Assembly (NCBI RefSeq): GCF_904849725.1 | Contig: NC_058524.1 | Coordinates: forward strand, 25,947,001-26,011,000 | Reading direction: 5' to 3' | DNA: 64,000 bases | Source: Hordeum vulgare subsp. vulgare | Taxonomy: Eukaryota > Streptophyta > Magnoliopsida > Poales > Poaceae | Shown here: positions 49,101 through 61,032 of the stretch, piece by piece | Position numbering within the stretch: position 1 is the first letter of the stretch | How the letters are laid out: the number at the start of each line of letters is the position of its first letter | Notes under the pieces: generated by a model | Told to the model about the DNA's origin: nothing | The model's input: only the letters and a program-made list of their open reading frames with translations | Databases searched by the model: none | Program-made: the position numbers and the translations under genes

Positions 49101-50088
49101 ATTATATGTGGATGACATATTGCTGATTGGAAACAGCATAGAGTTTTTGGAGAGCATAAAGGATTACTTGAATAAAAGTTTCTCTATGAAGGACCTAGGA
49201 GAAGCTGCTTACATTCTAGGCATTAATATCTATAGGGATAGATCAAAACGCCTGATAGGACTTTCATAAAGCACATACCTTGATAAAGTTTTGAAGAGGT
49301 TCAAAATGGAACAGTCCAAGAAAGGGTTCTTGCCAGTTTTACAAGGTACGAGATTGAGTAAGACTCAGTGCCCAGCAACTGATGAAGATAGAGAGCATAT
49401 GCGCTCCATCCCCTATGCTTCAGCCATAGGTTCTATCATGTATGCAATGCTGTGCACTAGACCGAACGTTAGCTTGGCCATAAGTATGGCAGGTAGGTTC
49501 CAGAGTAATCCAGGAGTGGATCACTGGACGGCGGTCAAGAATATCCTGAAGTACCTGAAAAGGACTAAGGAGATGTTTCTCATGTATGGAGGTGACGAAG
49601 AGCTCGCCGTAAAAGGTTACGTCGATGCAAGCTTTGACACTGATCCGGACGGCTCTAAGTCGCAAACCGGATACGTATTTATTCTTAATGGGGGTGCGGT
49701 AAGCTGGTGTAGTTCCAAGCAGAGCGTCGTAGAAGATTCTACATGTGAAGCGGAGTACATGGCTGCCTCGGAGGCGGCTAAGGAGGGTGTCTGGATGAAG
49801 CAATTCATGACGGATCTTGGAGTGGTGCCAAGCGCACTGAATCCAATAACCTTGTTCTGTGACAACACGGGTGCCATTGCCCTAGCAAAGGAACCACGGT
49901 TTCACAAGAAGTCCAGACACATCAAACGACGCTTCAACCTCATCCGCGACTACGTCAAAGGGGAGGACGTAAATATATGCAAAGTGCACACGGATCTGAA
50001 TGTAGCAGACCCGCTGACTAAACCTCTTCCACGGGCAAAGCATGATCAACACCAGAACTGTATGGGTGTTAGATTTATTACAATGTAA
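46124..50088 (+). pseudogene. Copia gag-pol of element E (gag, protease, integrase, RT, RNase H)
   Basis: ATG 46124 opens gag (LNFNTFLEKAKL), with zinc knuckle CYYCKGMGHWKRNC near 46880-46920 and protease WVFDTGSVAHIC near 47020-47050. Integrase starts with the HCRLGH...CEPC zinc motif (47440-47530), then HTDVCAPM and, after a frameshift near 47730-47755, NGVSERRNRT. RT has QMDVKTAFLNG and YVDDILL (about 48847-49120). RNase H ends near 50088. In-frame stops lie at 48124-48126 (TAG) and 49267-49269 (TAA), both explicable as C-to-T changes in glutamine codons. It follows the copia order with integrase before RT. Otherwise the protein is complete, so it was probably active recently. Confidence 0.93.
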
Positions 50089-50124
50089 TTCGCATGATGA
50101 TGTGAGGACTAGATTATTGACTCT

Positions 50125-50140
50125 AGTGCAAGTGGGAGAC
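50125..50140 (+). other. Polypurine tract of element E
   Basis: AGTGCAAGTGGGAGAC immediately before the 3' LTR. Confidence 0.88.
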
Positions 50141-51957
50141 TGTTGGAATTATGCCCTAGAGGCAATAATAAATATAGTTATTATTATAATTCCTGTATAA
50201 AGATAATCGTTTATTATCCATGCTATAATTGTATTGAATGAAGACTTATATACATGTGTGGATACATAGACAAAACACTGTCCCTAGCAAGCCTCTAGTT
50301 GGCTAGCCAGTTGATCAACGATAGTCAGTGTCTTCTGATTATGAACAAGGTGTTGTCGCTTGATAACTGGATCACGTCATTAGGAGAATCACGTGATGGA
50401 CTAGACCCAAACTAATAGACGTAGCATGTTAATCGTGTCATTTTATTGCTACTGTTTTCTGCGTGTGAAGTATTTATTCCTATGACCATGAGATCATATA
50501 ACTTACTAACACCGGAGGAATACTTTGTGTGTATCAAACGTCGCAACGTAACTGGGTGACTATAAAGATGCTCTACAGGTATCTCCGAAGGTGTTCGTTA
50601 AGTTAGTATGGATCGAGACTGGGATTTGTCACTCCGTGTGACGGAGAGGTATCTCGGGGCCCACTCGGTAATACAACATCGCACACAAGCCTTGCAAGCA
50701 ATGTGACTTAGTGTAAGTTGCGGGATCTTGTATTACGGAACGAGTAAAGAGACTTTCCTGTAAACGAGATTGAAGTAGGTATGCGGATACTGACGATCGA
50801 ATCTCGGGCAAGTAACATACCGAAGGACAAAGGGAATGACATACGGGATTATATGAATCCTTGGCACTGAGGTTCAAATGATAAGATCTTCGTAAAATAT
50901 GTAGGATCCAATATGGGCATCCAGGTCCCGCTATTGGATATTGACCGAGGAGTCTCTCGGGTCATGTCTACATAGTTCTCGAACCCGCAGGGTCTGCACA
51001 GTTAAGGTTCGACGTTGCTTTATGCATATTTGAGTTATATGGTTGGTTAACGAATGTTGTTCGGAGTCCCGTATGAGATCACGGACGTCACGAGGGTTTC
51101 CGGAATGGTCCGGAAACAAAGATTGATATATAGGATGACCTCATTTGATTACCGGAAGGTTTTCGGAATTACCGGGAATGTACCGGGAATGACGAATGGG
51201 TTCCGGGAGTTCACCGGGGGGGGCAACCCACCCCGGGGAAGCCCATAGGCCTTGAGGGTGGCACACCAGCCCTTAGTGGGCTGGTGGGACAGCCCAAAAG
51301 GGGCCTATGCGCATTGGGAATAAAATTAAAGAGAAAAAAAGGGGAGGTGGGAAGGAAAGGAAGGACTCCCACCCACCAAACCAAGTCCAACTCGGTTTTG
51401 GGGGGGGGGAGACCTTCCCCCCCTTGGCTCGGCCGACCCCTTGGGGGTTCTTGGACCCCTAGGCAAGGCTCCCCCTCTCTCTCCTATATATAGTGGAGTT
51501 TTAGGGCTGATTTGAGACAAGTTTGCCACGGCAGCCCGACCACATATCTCCACAGTTTTACCTCTAGATCGCGTTTCTGTGGAGCTCGGGCGGAGCCCTG
51601 CTGAGACAAGATCATCACCAACCTCCGGAGCGCCATCACGCTGCCGGAGAACTCTTCTACCTCTCCGTCTCTCTTGCTGGATCAAGAAGGCCGAGATCAT
51701 CGTCGAGCTGTACGTGTGCTGAACGCGGAGGTGCCGTCCGTTCGGCACTAGATCGTGGGACTGATCGCGGGATAGTTCGCGGGGCGGATCAAGGGACGTG
51801 AGGACGTTCCACTACATCAACCGCGTTCACTAACGCTTCAGCTGTACGGTCTACAAGGGTACGTAGATCACACATCCCCTCTCGTAGATGGACATCACCA
51901 TGATAGGTCTTCGTGCGCGCAGGAAAATTTTTGTTTCTCATGCGACGTTCCCCAACA
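50141..51957 (+). repeat. 3' LTR of element E
   Basis: 1817 bp with complete termini, followed by the AAGAT duplication. TATA box at 51485-51492. Small frames inside are chance ORFs repeated in all copies of this LTR. Confidence 0.95.
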
Positions 51958-52325
51958 AAGATAACTTCTTTCAGCATCCTGATAGAGGTGTTGTGATCAG
52001 CACTACTAGTGAGGATAGCTTCTACCCACTTATTGACATAATCAACAGCAACTAGGATATGAGTATACCCGTTGGATTTTGGAAAAGGTCCCATATAATC
52101 AAAGCCCTAGACATCAAATGGTTCAATGACAAGTGAATAGTTCATAGGCATTTCCTGACGTTTGCTAATATTACCTATTCTTTGACATTTGTCACAAGAC
52201 AAGACAAACTTACGGGCATCCTTGAAGAGAGTGGGCCAATAGAAACCTGATTGCAATACCTTGTGTGCAGTTCTATCTCCCGCATGGTGTCCTCCGTAGG
52301 CCTCGGAGTGACACTTCTGTAGGAT
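51958..52325 (-). pseudogene. Integrase N-terminal half of element A
   Basis: It continues the pol frame after the TAG at 52326-52328. It shows the H2C2 zinc-binding text (CDKCQRIGN near 52170) and the first core Asp in GFDYMGPFPKS, next to another TAG at 52107-52109. It is interrupted by E at AAGAT. Confidence 0.85.
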
Positions 52326-54138
52326 CTATCCCTGTTCATGTTCAGGTACACAACGTCTAATAACACCATCTACTCCTTCCTTATGGAGGTGAGGATCATC
52401 CCAAAAGTAATGTCTCAAGTCAAAGAAGAATTTCTTCTTTTGCTGGTATGTGAAACTAGGTGGTATGTATTTGGCAACGATATAGTTTGCATAATCAGCA
52501 TACCACGGTGCACTACGTGAAGCATTGATGACATCTAGTTGCTCATCGGGAAAGCTATCATCAATAGGTTGTGGGTCATCAAGGACGTTCTCTAACCTAG
52601 ACAAGTTATCTGCTACTGGGTTATCAGCACCCTTACTGTCGACAACATGCAAATCAAATTCTTGTAGCAAGAGAACCCATCTGATAAGTCTATGTTTAGC
52701 GTGCTTCTTCTCCATGAGGTACTTAATAGCAGCATGATCAGTGTGAATAGTGACTTTGGAATCAACTATGTAAGACTTGAACTTTTCACATGCAAACACG
52801 ACTACTAAAAATTCCTTCTCCGTAGTGGCATAGTTTCTTTGGGCACTGTCTAGAGTTTTACTAGCATAGTGAATAACATTCAACTTCTTATCAACTCTTT
52901 GCACTAGAACAACACCAACAGCATAATCACTAGCGTCACACATGATCTCAAAAGGTAAGTTCCAATCAAGTGGTTGAACAATAGGTGAAGTTATCAAAGC
53001 CCTCATAAGTATTTCGAATGCTTCCTCACAATCATCGTAAAAAACGAAAGGAATATCCTTTTGTAAGAGATTGGTAAGAGGCCTAGAAATCTTAGCGAAG
53101 TCTTTGATGAACCTTCTATAGAAACCAGCATGACCAAGGAAACTTCTTATACCTTTGATATCTGCGGGGTATGGCATTTTCTCGATTGCATCAACCTTAG
53201 CCTTATCGACTTCAATACCTCTTTCAGAAATTTTGTGTCCTAAGACGATGCCTTCATTAACCATAAAGTGGCACTTCTCCCAATTCAAGACAAGATTGGT
53301 GCCTTTACATCTCTGTAAGACTCGATCAAGGTTGCTGAGGCAATCATCAAAAGAAGAGCCGTAAACGGAAAAGTCATCCATGAAGACCTCGACAATCTTT
53401 TCACAAAAGTCAGAGAATATAGCAATCATACATCTTTGAAAGGTGGCAGGTGCATTACATAAGCCAAAAGGCATACGTCTATAAGAAAAGGTACCAAAAG
53501 GGCAGGTGAAAGTGGTTTTCTCCTGATCAGATTGTGCAACTGGTATTTGGGAGAAACCAGAATATCCGTCTAGAAAGCAGAAGTGTGTGTGCTTGGACAG
53601 TCTTTCTAGCATTTGGTCGACAAAAGGCAAAGGGTAATGATATTTCCTAGTGGCTATATTCAATTTCCTAAAATTGATCACCATCCTATAGCCAGTAATA
53701 ATCCTGTGTGGGATCAATTCATCCTTATCATTAGGGACAATGGTAATGCCTCCCTTCTTAGGGACGCAATGCACCAGACTCACCCAATCGTTGTGAGCAA
53801 CAGGATAAATGATACCTGCTTCCAGGAGCTTTAGTATTTCTTTTCTCACTACTTCTTTCATCTTAGGATTTAATCTCCTTTGATGATCAGCAACTGGTTT
53901 GAAGTCAGGATCAATTTTAATCTTGTGCTAGCATAGAGTAGGACTAATGCCCTTAAGATCATCAAGAGTATATCCAATAGCAGCACGGTGCTTCCTCAGA
54001 GTTTTTAGTAACTTCTTTTCTTCATGCTCTGAGAGGCTAGCACTAATAATAACAGGATATATCTCCTTTTCATCAAGGTAGGCATACTTAAGAGTATCAG
54101 GCAACTATTTAAGCTCGAACACAGGATCACCCTTTGGT
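52326..54138 (-). pseudogene. Reverse transcriptase and RNase H of element A
   Basis: A 511-codon open part (52326-53861) includes [10 protein letters not shown], the RT motif [23 protein letters not shown], the catalytic [10 protein letters not shown] and RNase H text ([23 protein letters not shown]). The frame extends upstream but carries TAG at 53928-53930 and 54105-54107, and ends in TAG at 52326-52328. This enzyme pair would copy the element's RNA into DNA. The frame enters solo LTR F at 54143. Confidence 0.92.
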
Positions 54139-54143
54139 GGGGG

Positions 54144-54974
54144 TGTTGGGGAATGACGCATGGGAAACAAAAAAATTCCTACGCGCATGAAGACCTATCA
54201 TGGTGATGTCCATCTATGAGGGGGATTTCAGATCTATGTACCCTTGTAGATCGCACAGCAAGAAGCATTAAGAAACGTGGTTGATGTAGTGGAACGTCCT
54301 CACGTCCCTCGATCCGCCCCGCGAACCGTCCCATGAACCGTCCCGCGATCCGTCCCACGATCAGCTCCGATCTAGTTCAGAACGGACGGCACCTCCGCGT
54401 TCAGCACACGTACAGCTCGACGATGATCTCGGCCTTCTTGACCCAGCAAGAGAGACGGAGAGGTAGATGAGTTCTCCGGCAGCATGACGGTGCTCCGGGG
54501 GTTGGTGGTGATCTTATCTCAGCAGGGCTCCGCCCGAGCTCCGCAGAAACGCGATCTAGAGGAAAAACCGTGGAGGTATGTGGTCGGGCTGCCGTCGCAC
54601 AGTTGTGTCAAATCAGCCCTAATACCTCAATATATATAGGAGGGAGGGGAGGGGCCTTGCCTTGAGGCTCAAGGAGCCCCAAGGGGGTCGGCCGAAGGGG
54701 GGGAGGAGGATTCCTCCTCCAATCCTAGTCCAACTAGGATTGGAAGGTGGAGTCCTTCTCTATTTTCCAACTTCCCCCTTCTTTTTTTAATTTCTCTTTG
54801 ATTTTTCTTATCTCTTCCCCCTTCTTTCCACTAAGGGCTGGTGCAGCACCCCTAAGGCCAATGGGCTTCCCCGGGGTGGGCTGCACCCCCCCCCCCCCCC
54901 GCGTGAACATTATCATGAACAAAGAAATATAATAATAACTAATTTATTATTTCCTCTAGGGCATATTTCCAACA
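54144..54974 (-). repeat. Element F: solo copia LTR with internal deletion
   Basis: The ends TGTTGGGGAATG ... ATTTCCAACA are those of an Angela/BARE LTR, flanked by GGGGG on both sides (54139-54143, 54975-54979). It is only 831 bp instead of about 1.83 kb: the text jumps from the poly-C/GTGAAC region (54886-54906) straight to ATTATCATGAACAAAG, about 1 kb missing. It arose by LTR-LTR recombination plus a deletion, and it interrupts A's pol between protease and RT. Confidence 0.9.
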
Positions 54975-54979
54975 GGGGG

Positions 54980-56740
54980 TGGATCCCCAAGCAGTTCAAC
55001 AGAAAAGTTATTCTTAAGAATAGGATATTTTTCTAAGACAACTCTATCTATCTCATCCCTTTCATCCATATGCATATCATTTTCATGCTCAAGCAAGTAT
55101 TGCTCTAAGGGATCAGTAGGAGGCACGACAATAGAGGCTAAGGCAATAGTTTCATCCCTACTAGGCAACTCCTTTTCATGAGGTTGTCTACCAAACTTAG
55201 AGAAATTGAACTCATGTGACACACCTTCAAAGCCAACAGTGACAATTTGCTTCTCACAATCAATATGAGCATTGACAGTATTGAGAAAAGGTCTACCAAA
55301 TATGATTGGACAAAAGCTATCTTGTGCGGTAGCAAGCACGAGGAAATCAGCAGGATACTTTGTTTTACCACACAAGACTTCAACATCCCTAACAATTCCC
55401 AGAGGGCAGATAGTATCTCTATTGGCAAGCTGAATAGTGACATCAATAGGATCTATCTCAACAGGTGCAATCTCATCTTTGATTTGATCATATAAGGATT
55501 AAGGTATTGCACTAACACTAGCACCCACGTCACATAAGCCATGGTAACAATGATCTCCTATCTTAACAGAAACAACAGGCATGCCAACAACAGGTCTATG
55601 TTTGTCTCTAGTGTTAGGTTTAGCAATTCTAGCAGCATCTGCACAGAAGTGAATATTATGTCCCTCAACATCGTCGGACTGAAGATATTTGATAATAGAA
55701 ATGCTAGGTTCAACTCTAATTTGCTCAGGGGGTGTAGGTGTTCTAATATAGCCTCTGCGTATCACAGTTGAAGCTTTAGAATGATCCTTTATACTAACAG
55801 GGAAAGGTGGTTTCTCAATGTAAGCACTAGGAACAACAGGATCATTATAGGCAATGACTTTCTCTTCAACTGGAGTGGGTTTAACTACATTGACTTCTAA
55901 AGGAGGATGATATTTAAACCACTTCTCTTTGGGGAGATCAATATGAGCAGCAAAAGATTCACACAATGAAGCTACTATCTCATAGTCAAGTCCATACTTA
56001 TTAGCGCTAAAATCACTAAAGGTATTTGTCTCAACAAAGGATTTAACGCAATCAAACATGAAATTCATATCTGACTCCTTACTTTCTTCCAGCTCCCAAT
56101 CTTCAGATTTGCGTTTAATTCTCTCCAATAAAATCCTTTTGAAGTCAATATCTTTCTTCATAAAAGAACCGGTACAAGAAGTGTCAAGCATGGTGCGATC
56201 ATCACGAGAAAGCCGAGCATAGAAGTTCTGAATGATAATTTCTCTCGAGAGCTCATGATTGGGGCATGAATATAGCATTGATTTAAGCCTCCCCCAAGCT
56301 TGAGCGATGCTTTCTCTGTCACGAGGCCAAAAATTGTAAATATAATTTCGATCACGATGTACTAAATGCATAGGATAAAACTTTTGATGAAATTCCAATT
56401 TCAACCGATTGTAGTCCCATGATCCAGTATCATCACATAGCCTATACCATGTCAATGCCTTATCCTTCAAAGATAAAGGAAATACTCCCTTCTTGACCTC
56501 ATCCTCTGGCAAATCTGCAAGCTTAAATAAACCACAAACTTCATCTACATAGATTAGATGCAAGTATGGATGTGAAGATTCATCTCCTGTAAAAGGATTA
56601 GCCAGCAGTTTCTCAAGCATATCCGAAGGAAATTCAAAGCAAATATTTTCAGTAGGTGCAGCAGGTTGAGGAGAAACTATTTGTGCTTCCGTTCAAGGTG
56701 AAGATACCCGGAACAAACCCCTCAAAGGATTAGTATTCAT
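54980..56740 (-). pseudogene. gag and protease of element A
   Basis: ATG at 56740 (MNTNPLRGLF) opens the frame; TGA at 56693-56695 and TAA at 55499-55501 break it, otherwise it is open to F. The gag core has LPEDEVKKGVFPLSLKD, ALTWYRL and a helical C-terminal region; the protease has DVGASVSAIP at about 55500-55530 and IIFGRPFLNT near 55290. Overall layout is that of Athila-type gypsy gag-protease. Confidence 0.9.
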
Positions 56741-56817
56741 AGTGACAAGTGACAATAAATTTCAGCACACTATATGAATGTTTCCTTACCAAGTTCCACT
56801 TACCAAAGGCGCTTCAC

Positions 56818-56835
56818 TCCCCGGCAACGGCGCCA
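56818..56835 (-). other. Primer-binding site of element A (tRNA-Asp)
   Basis: The minus strand reads TGGCGCCGTTGCCGGGGA, 11 bases inside the 5' LTR. It is identical to B's site, which supports common Athila-type ancestry. Confidence 0.88.
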
Positions 56836-56846
56836 GAAAAGAGTCT

Positions 56847-58373
56847 TGTTGACCCAGAAGTATAGGGGATCAATCGTAGTCCTTTCGATAAGTAAGAGTG
56901 TCGAACCCAACAAGGAGCACAGAAGGATCTGACAAGTGGTTTTCAGCAAGGAAATATCTGCAAGCACTGAAATTATCGGTAACAAGTGATTCTATAGTGA
57001 GATGATTCGTAGCGAGCAACAAGTAACAAAAGTAGAAACGTTGCAGCAAAGTGGCCCAATCCCTTTTGTAGCAAGGGACAAGCCTGGACAAAGTCTTATA
57101 GGAGGAAAAACGCTCCCGAGGACACACGGGAATTTCTGTCATGCTAGTTTCATCATGTTCATATGATTCACGTTCGTTACTTTGATATTTTGATATGTGG
57201 GTGGACCGGCGCTTGGGTATTGTCCTTACTTGGACAAGCATCCCACTTATGATTAACCCCTATCGCAAGCATCCACAACTATGAAATAAGAATTAAGACA
57301 AAGTCTAACCATAGCATTAAACTAGTGGATCCAAATCAGCCCCTTATGAAGCAACACATAAACTAGGGTTTAAGCTTCTGTCACTCTAGCAACCCATCAT
57401 CTACTTACTACTTCCCAATGCGTTCCTCTAGGCCCAAATAATGGTGAAGTGTTATGTAGTCGACGTTCACATAACACCACTAGAGGAAAAACAACATACA
57501 ACATATCAAATTACCGAATGAATACCAAATTCACGTGACTACTATTAGCATGACTTATCCCATCTCCTCAGGAACAAAAGTAACTACTTACAAAGCATAA
57601 TCATATTCATGACCAGGGAGCTAATGAGTAGCATCAAGGATCTAAACATAAACTCTTCCACCAAATAATCCAACTAGCATCAACTACAAAGAGTAATCAA
57701 CACTACTAGCAACCTTACAAGTACCAACCGGAGTCGCGAGACGGAGATTGGTTACAGGTGATGAACTAGGGTTTGGAGATGAGATGGTGCTGATGAAGAT
57801 GTTGATGGTGACGAGTCCCCTCCAATGAGAGGAGTGTTGGTGATGACGATGGCGACGATTTCCCCCTCCGGGAGAGAAGTTTCCCCGGCAGGATCGTCCT
57901 GCCGGAGCTCTACATTGGTTCTACTCAAGTTCCGCCTCGTGGCGGCGGTGAATCCACGAAAAACCTCCTCCCTGATTTTTTTCCTGGACGAAACCCTTCA
58001 TATAGCAAAAGAGGGGGGCAAGTGGGCCAGCAGGTTGCCCACAAGCCCTCATAGCGCGGCCTCGGGGGGTGGTCGCGCCGTGCAGGCTTGTGGCCAACCC
58101 CTGGCGCCCCTCTGGCACTTCTTCGGCCTAGTATTTTTGATAAATCTGGAAAAAAATCCTCGTTGATTTTTACGGCGTTTGGAGTTGCGCAGAATAGCTA
58201 TCTCAACTTTGCTCCACTTTCAGGCCAGAATTCCAGTTGCCGGCATTCTCCCTCTTCATGAAAACCTTGCAAAATAAGAGAGAAAAGGCATAAGAATTGT
58301 ACCATGAAATGAAATACCAGCCAAAGAAGCGATAAATATCAACATGAAAACATGATGCAAAATGGATGTATCA
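56847..58373 (-). repeat. 5' LTR of element A
   Basis: 1527 bp, TGTTGACCCAGAAGTATAGG ... GGATGTATCA on the plus strand, next to the primer site. It is colinear with 8799-10329. Confidence 0.9.
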
Positions 58374-58824
58374 GGGTGATGGGCCGAATGGGGGGTTTCA
58401 CTAGGCCACTTTTGGCCCAATGGGGTTCTTTTCCTTTTTTTCTTATTATTATTTATTTTTACTATTGTTTTTATTATTTAATTTTATTTACTTTATTTTA
58501 CAATTTTTTATATATATTCTTAATACTTTCTTTTATTTATTTTATTTAAAGCTCCTATTTTAAATATATAGAGATCTTCAATAATTTCAAACATGCCCAA
58601 TTCGCATTTATAACTTATTAGGAAATTGTAATAACTCCCCAACGTTTTTATTTTAACAACATAAAACCTTTCTTATTCGACTGAAATTTTTAGTTTCAAA
58701 TTTTTAATTCGGTTTCAACTAACACGAGATCATTGATATAATTAACGGTGATGTGGCATCATTAGTGCGGGATCACTGTCGCTTAATTACAATCATTACT
58801 GTAGCAAAAGTCGAGGGTGTCACA
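58374..58824 (-). repeat. Truncated 3' LTR of element G
   Basis: On the minus strand it begins TGTGACACCCTCGACTTTTG at 58824 and runs about 450 bp, through a very AT-rich stretch, to the A boundary. The expected CA end is not seen, so A inserted here or a deletion removed the rest. ATTATCCCCTA (58825-58835, plus) is its polypurine tract in reverse complement. Confidence 0.75.
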
Positions 58825-58860
58825 ATTATCCCCTATTAACAAGAATTCTCGTCCCAAGAA

Positions 58861-59433
58861 TTAAGAGGTAGAAGGAAAGAGCCTGGGGTATTCATCATGA
58901 AGGTGATCCTTGCGTTCCCAAGTGGCTTCGTCTTCAGAATGATTTGACCACTGCACTTTAAGGAACTTGGTGACTTTGCGACGAGTTTTACGTTCAGCTT
59001 GGTCGAGAATGTGGACCGGATGCTCTTTATAAGAGAGGTCTTGTTGCAGCTCAAGCATATCATGATCCACTGCTCGAATAGGATCCTTGAAGCAGCGGCG
59101 GAGCTGACAAACATGGAAGACATCGTGAACCTGAAAAAGGTTCGCCGACAGTTCCAATTGATAAGCCACTCTTCCACGCCTTTCGAGAACAGTGAAAGGA
59201 CCAATATAGCGAGGAGCTAACTTGCCCTTGATCCCAAAACGATGTGCACCTCTCATTGGTGTGACACAAATATACGCCTTTTCGCCAGGTTGATAGACCA
59301 TATCTTGATGATGACGGTCATACTGAATCTTCTGACGAGACTGAGCAGCCTTCAGATTCTCATGAATAATGCGGACTTGATGTTCGGCATGTTGAATAAT
59401 ATCCGGACCAAAAAGTGATCGTTCCCCAGTTTC
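58861..59433 (-). pseudogene. Integrase tail and chromodomain of element G
   Basis: Text includes YIGPFTVLERRGRVAYQLEL (GPY/F module) and a C-terminal chromodomain with KVQWSNHSEDEATWE and LHDEYPRLFP before the stop at 58861. Chromodomains in this lineage steer insertion to modified chromatin. It is in frame with 59437-60771; the TGA at 59434-59436 separates them. Confidence 0.9.
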
Positions 59434-59436
59434 TCA

Positions 59437-61032
59437 CCAATTCAGAGGAGTTCGACACCTTCGTCCATACAATACTTCGAAAGGGGCCATCTTCAGACTA
59501 GCTTGATAGCTATTGTTGTAAGAGAACTCGGCATACGGGAGAGATTCCTCCCATTTCTTACCGAAAGAAATGACACAGGCTCGAAGCATGTCCTCGAGAA
59601 TTTGGTTGACTCGTTCAAATTGTCCCTGGGATTGAGAATGAAATGCAGTGCTGAAGGACAGATGAGTCCCCATAGCCTTCTGAAAACTTTCCCAGAATTT
59701 TGATGTGAACAAGCTGCCATGGTCCGAACTGATCACCAACGGAATATCGTGAAGTGAAACAACCCTTGACATAAAAAGATCTGCCAGCTGACTAGCATTA
59801 ATTGTTTCTTTGACGGCCAGGAAATGTGCAACTTTGGACAGTCGATCAATGACGACAAGAATCGCATCATTACCTCTCTGAGATTTGGGAAAACCAGTGA
59901 CAAAGTCCACTTCAACATGGTCCCATTTCCTCTCAGGAATAGAGATATGTTGCAGAGTTCCAGCAGGCTTTTGATGTTCTGCTTTGATACGTCGGCATAT
60001 ATCACATTCTGCCACATAGCGTGCAATGTCTTGTTTCATGTTGGGCCACCAGAACCTTTGCCGGATGTCTTGGTACCTCTTGGTACTACCCGGGTGAATA
60101 GACAATGGTGTGTCGTGAGCTTCTTTCATCACCTCCCCGGTCATCCTGATATTTTCCTTCTTATTTGAGACGAATAGGCGACCCTTGAAGTATAAGGCGC
60201 CATCTTCAGCAACAGTGAAAAAGGAGGGTTTACCCTTCTCAATATAGCTCTTAATCCTGTCGACATCATCGTCAAAGCCTTGCAGATTCTTTATGGAGCT
60301 CACATGATCTGGTTCAACAACTAGGTTACTGAGGGAACCCCGATTAACAACACGAAGGTTCATCTTTTGACACTCTTTAGGAGGGGGAACAAGGTAACCC
60401 TGAGGATCAATATGGAGGTTAAGCTTACAGAATTCCGCTTGCAGACGATTGGGAACCTTATGAACCTGGAGGTGGTTGCAGTATGACTTGCGACTCAGGG
60501 CATGAGCCATTACGTTAGCCTTGCCAGGGGTATAAGATATACTATAGTCAAAATCTTCTATATGCTCCATCCATCTTTGTTGACGTAGATTCAGCTCCGG
60601 TTGAGTGCACAAGTACTTCAGACTTTGATGGTCGGTGTAGATTTCACAGCGATTACCGACAAGGTATTCTCGCCATTCTTTCAGTGCATGAATAACTGCG
60701 GCAAGCTTGAGATCATGAACTGGGTATTTCTCTTCATGAGCACGCAGTTGACGTGAAGCATAAGCAATCACCTTGCAATCCTACATCAGGACACAACCTA
60801 TTCCTTGACGAGAAGCATCATAGTATATGACGAAATCCATTTTCATATCCGGAGGAGCAAGTACTGGAGCAGATGTCAGTTTGTCCTTTAGTGCCTGGAA
60901 ACTTTCCTGACATTTATGAGTCCACTCATACATAACACCTTTGTGAAGTAGGTTGGTTAAGGGCTTCGCAATCTTGGAGAAGTTCTCGACGAATCGACGG
61001 CAATAGCTGGCGAGTCCGAGAAAACTTCTCAC
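59437..61032 (-). pseudogene. RNase H and integrase core of element G
   Basis: 61032-60784 covers the RT C-terminus and RNase H start (RSFLGLASYCRRFVENFSK, YYDASRQGIGCVLM), then TAG at 60781-60783. 60771 downward has RNase H (EIYTDHQSLKYL), the integrase zinc motif (HPGSTKRYQDIR, CDICRRIK) and core residues: Asp in VDFVTGFPKS, Asp in ISSDHGSLF, Glu in GQFERVNQ. All catalytic residues are visible despite the stops. Confidence 0.9.

Larger units (their letters stand above)
43041..51957 (+). mobile_element. Element E: BARE/Angela copia retrotransposon, nearly intact
   Basis: It is 8917 bp with a perfect AAGAT duplication (43036-43040, 51958-51962). 5' LTR 43041-44877, primer site 44879-44891, leader, gag-pol 46124-50088, polypurine tract 50125-50140, 3' LTR 50141-51957. 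About 4 differences in 230 LTR bases. Gag-pol needs only one frame correction and two stop codons changed to read through. It splits A's integrase. Confidence 0.96.
8799..58373 (-). mobile_element. Element A: Athila-like Ty3/gypsy retrotransposon, nested host of B, E and F
   Basis: Read on the minus strand: 5' LTR 56847-58373, tRNA-Asp primer site 56818-56835, gag-protease to 54980, RT-RNase H 52326-54138, integrase in two pieces (51958-52325, 42201-43040), a small 3' ORF (41498-41914), a 3' untranslated region, then 3' LTR 8799-10329. LTRs begin TGATAC(A/G)TCCATTTTGCATC on the minus strand, a type seen in Sabrina-like Triticeae gypsy families. Removing B, E and F leaves roughly 10 kb. A 360-base comparison of the LTRs differs by about 6%, by eye. 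The flanking pentamers differ (GTCAT and GGGTG), so an intact target duplication is not seen. Confidence 0.8.
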
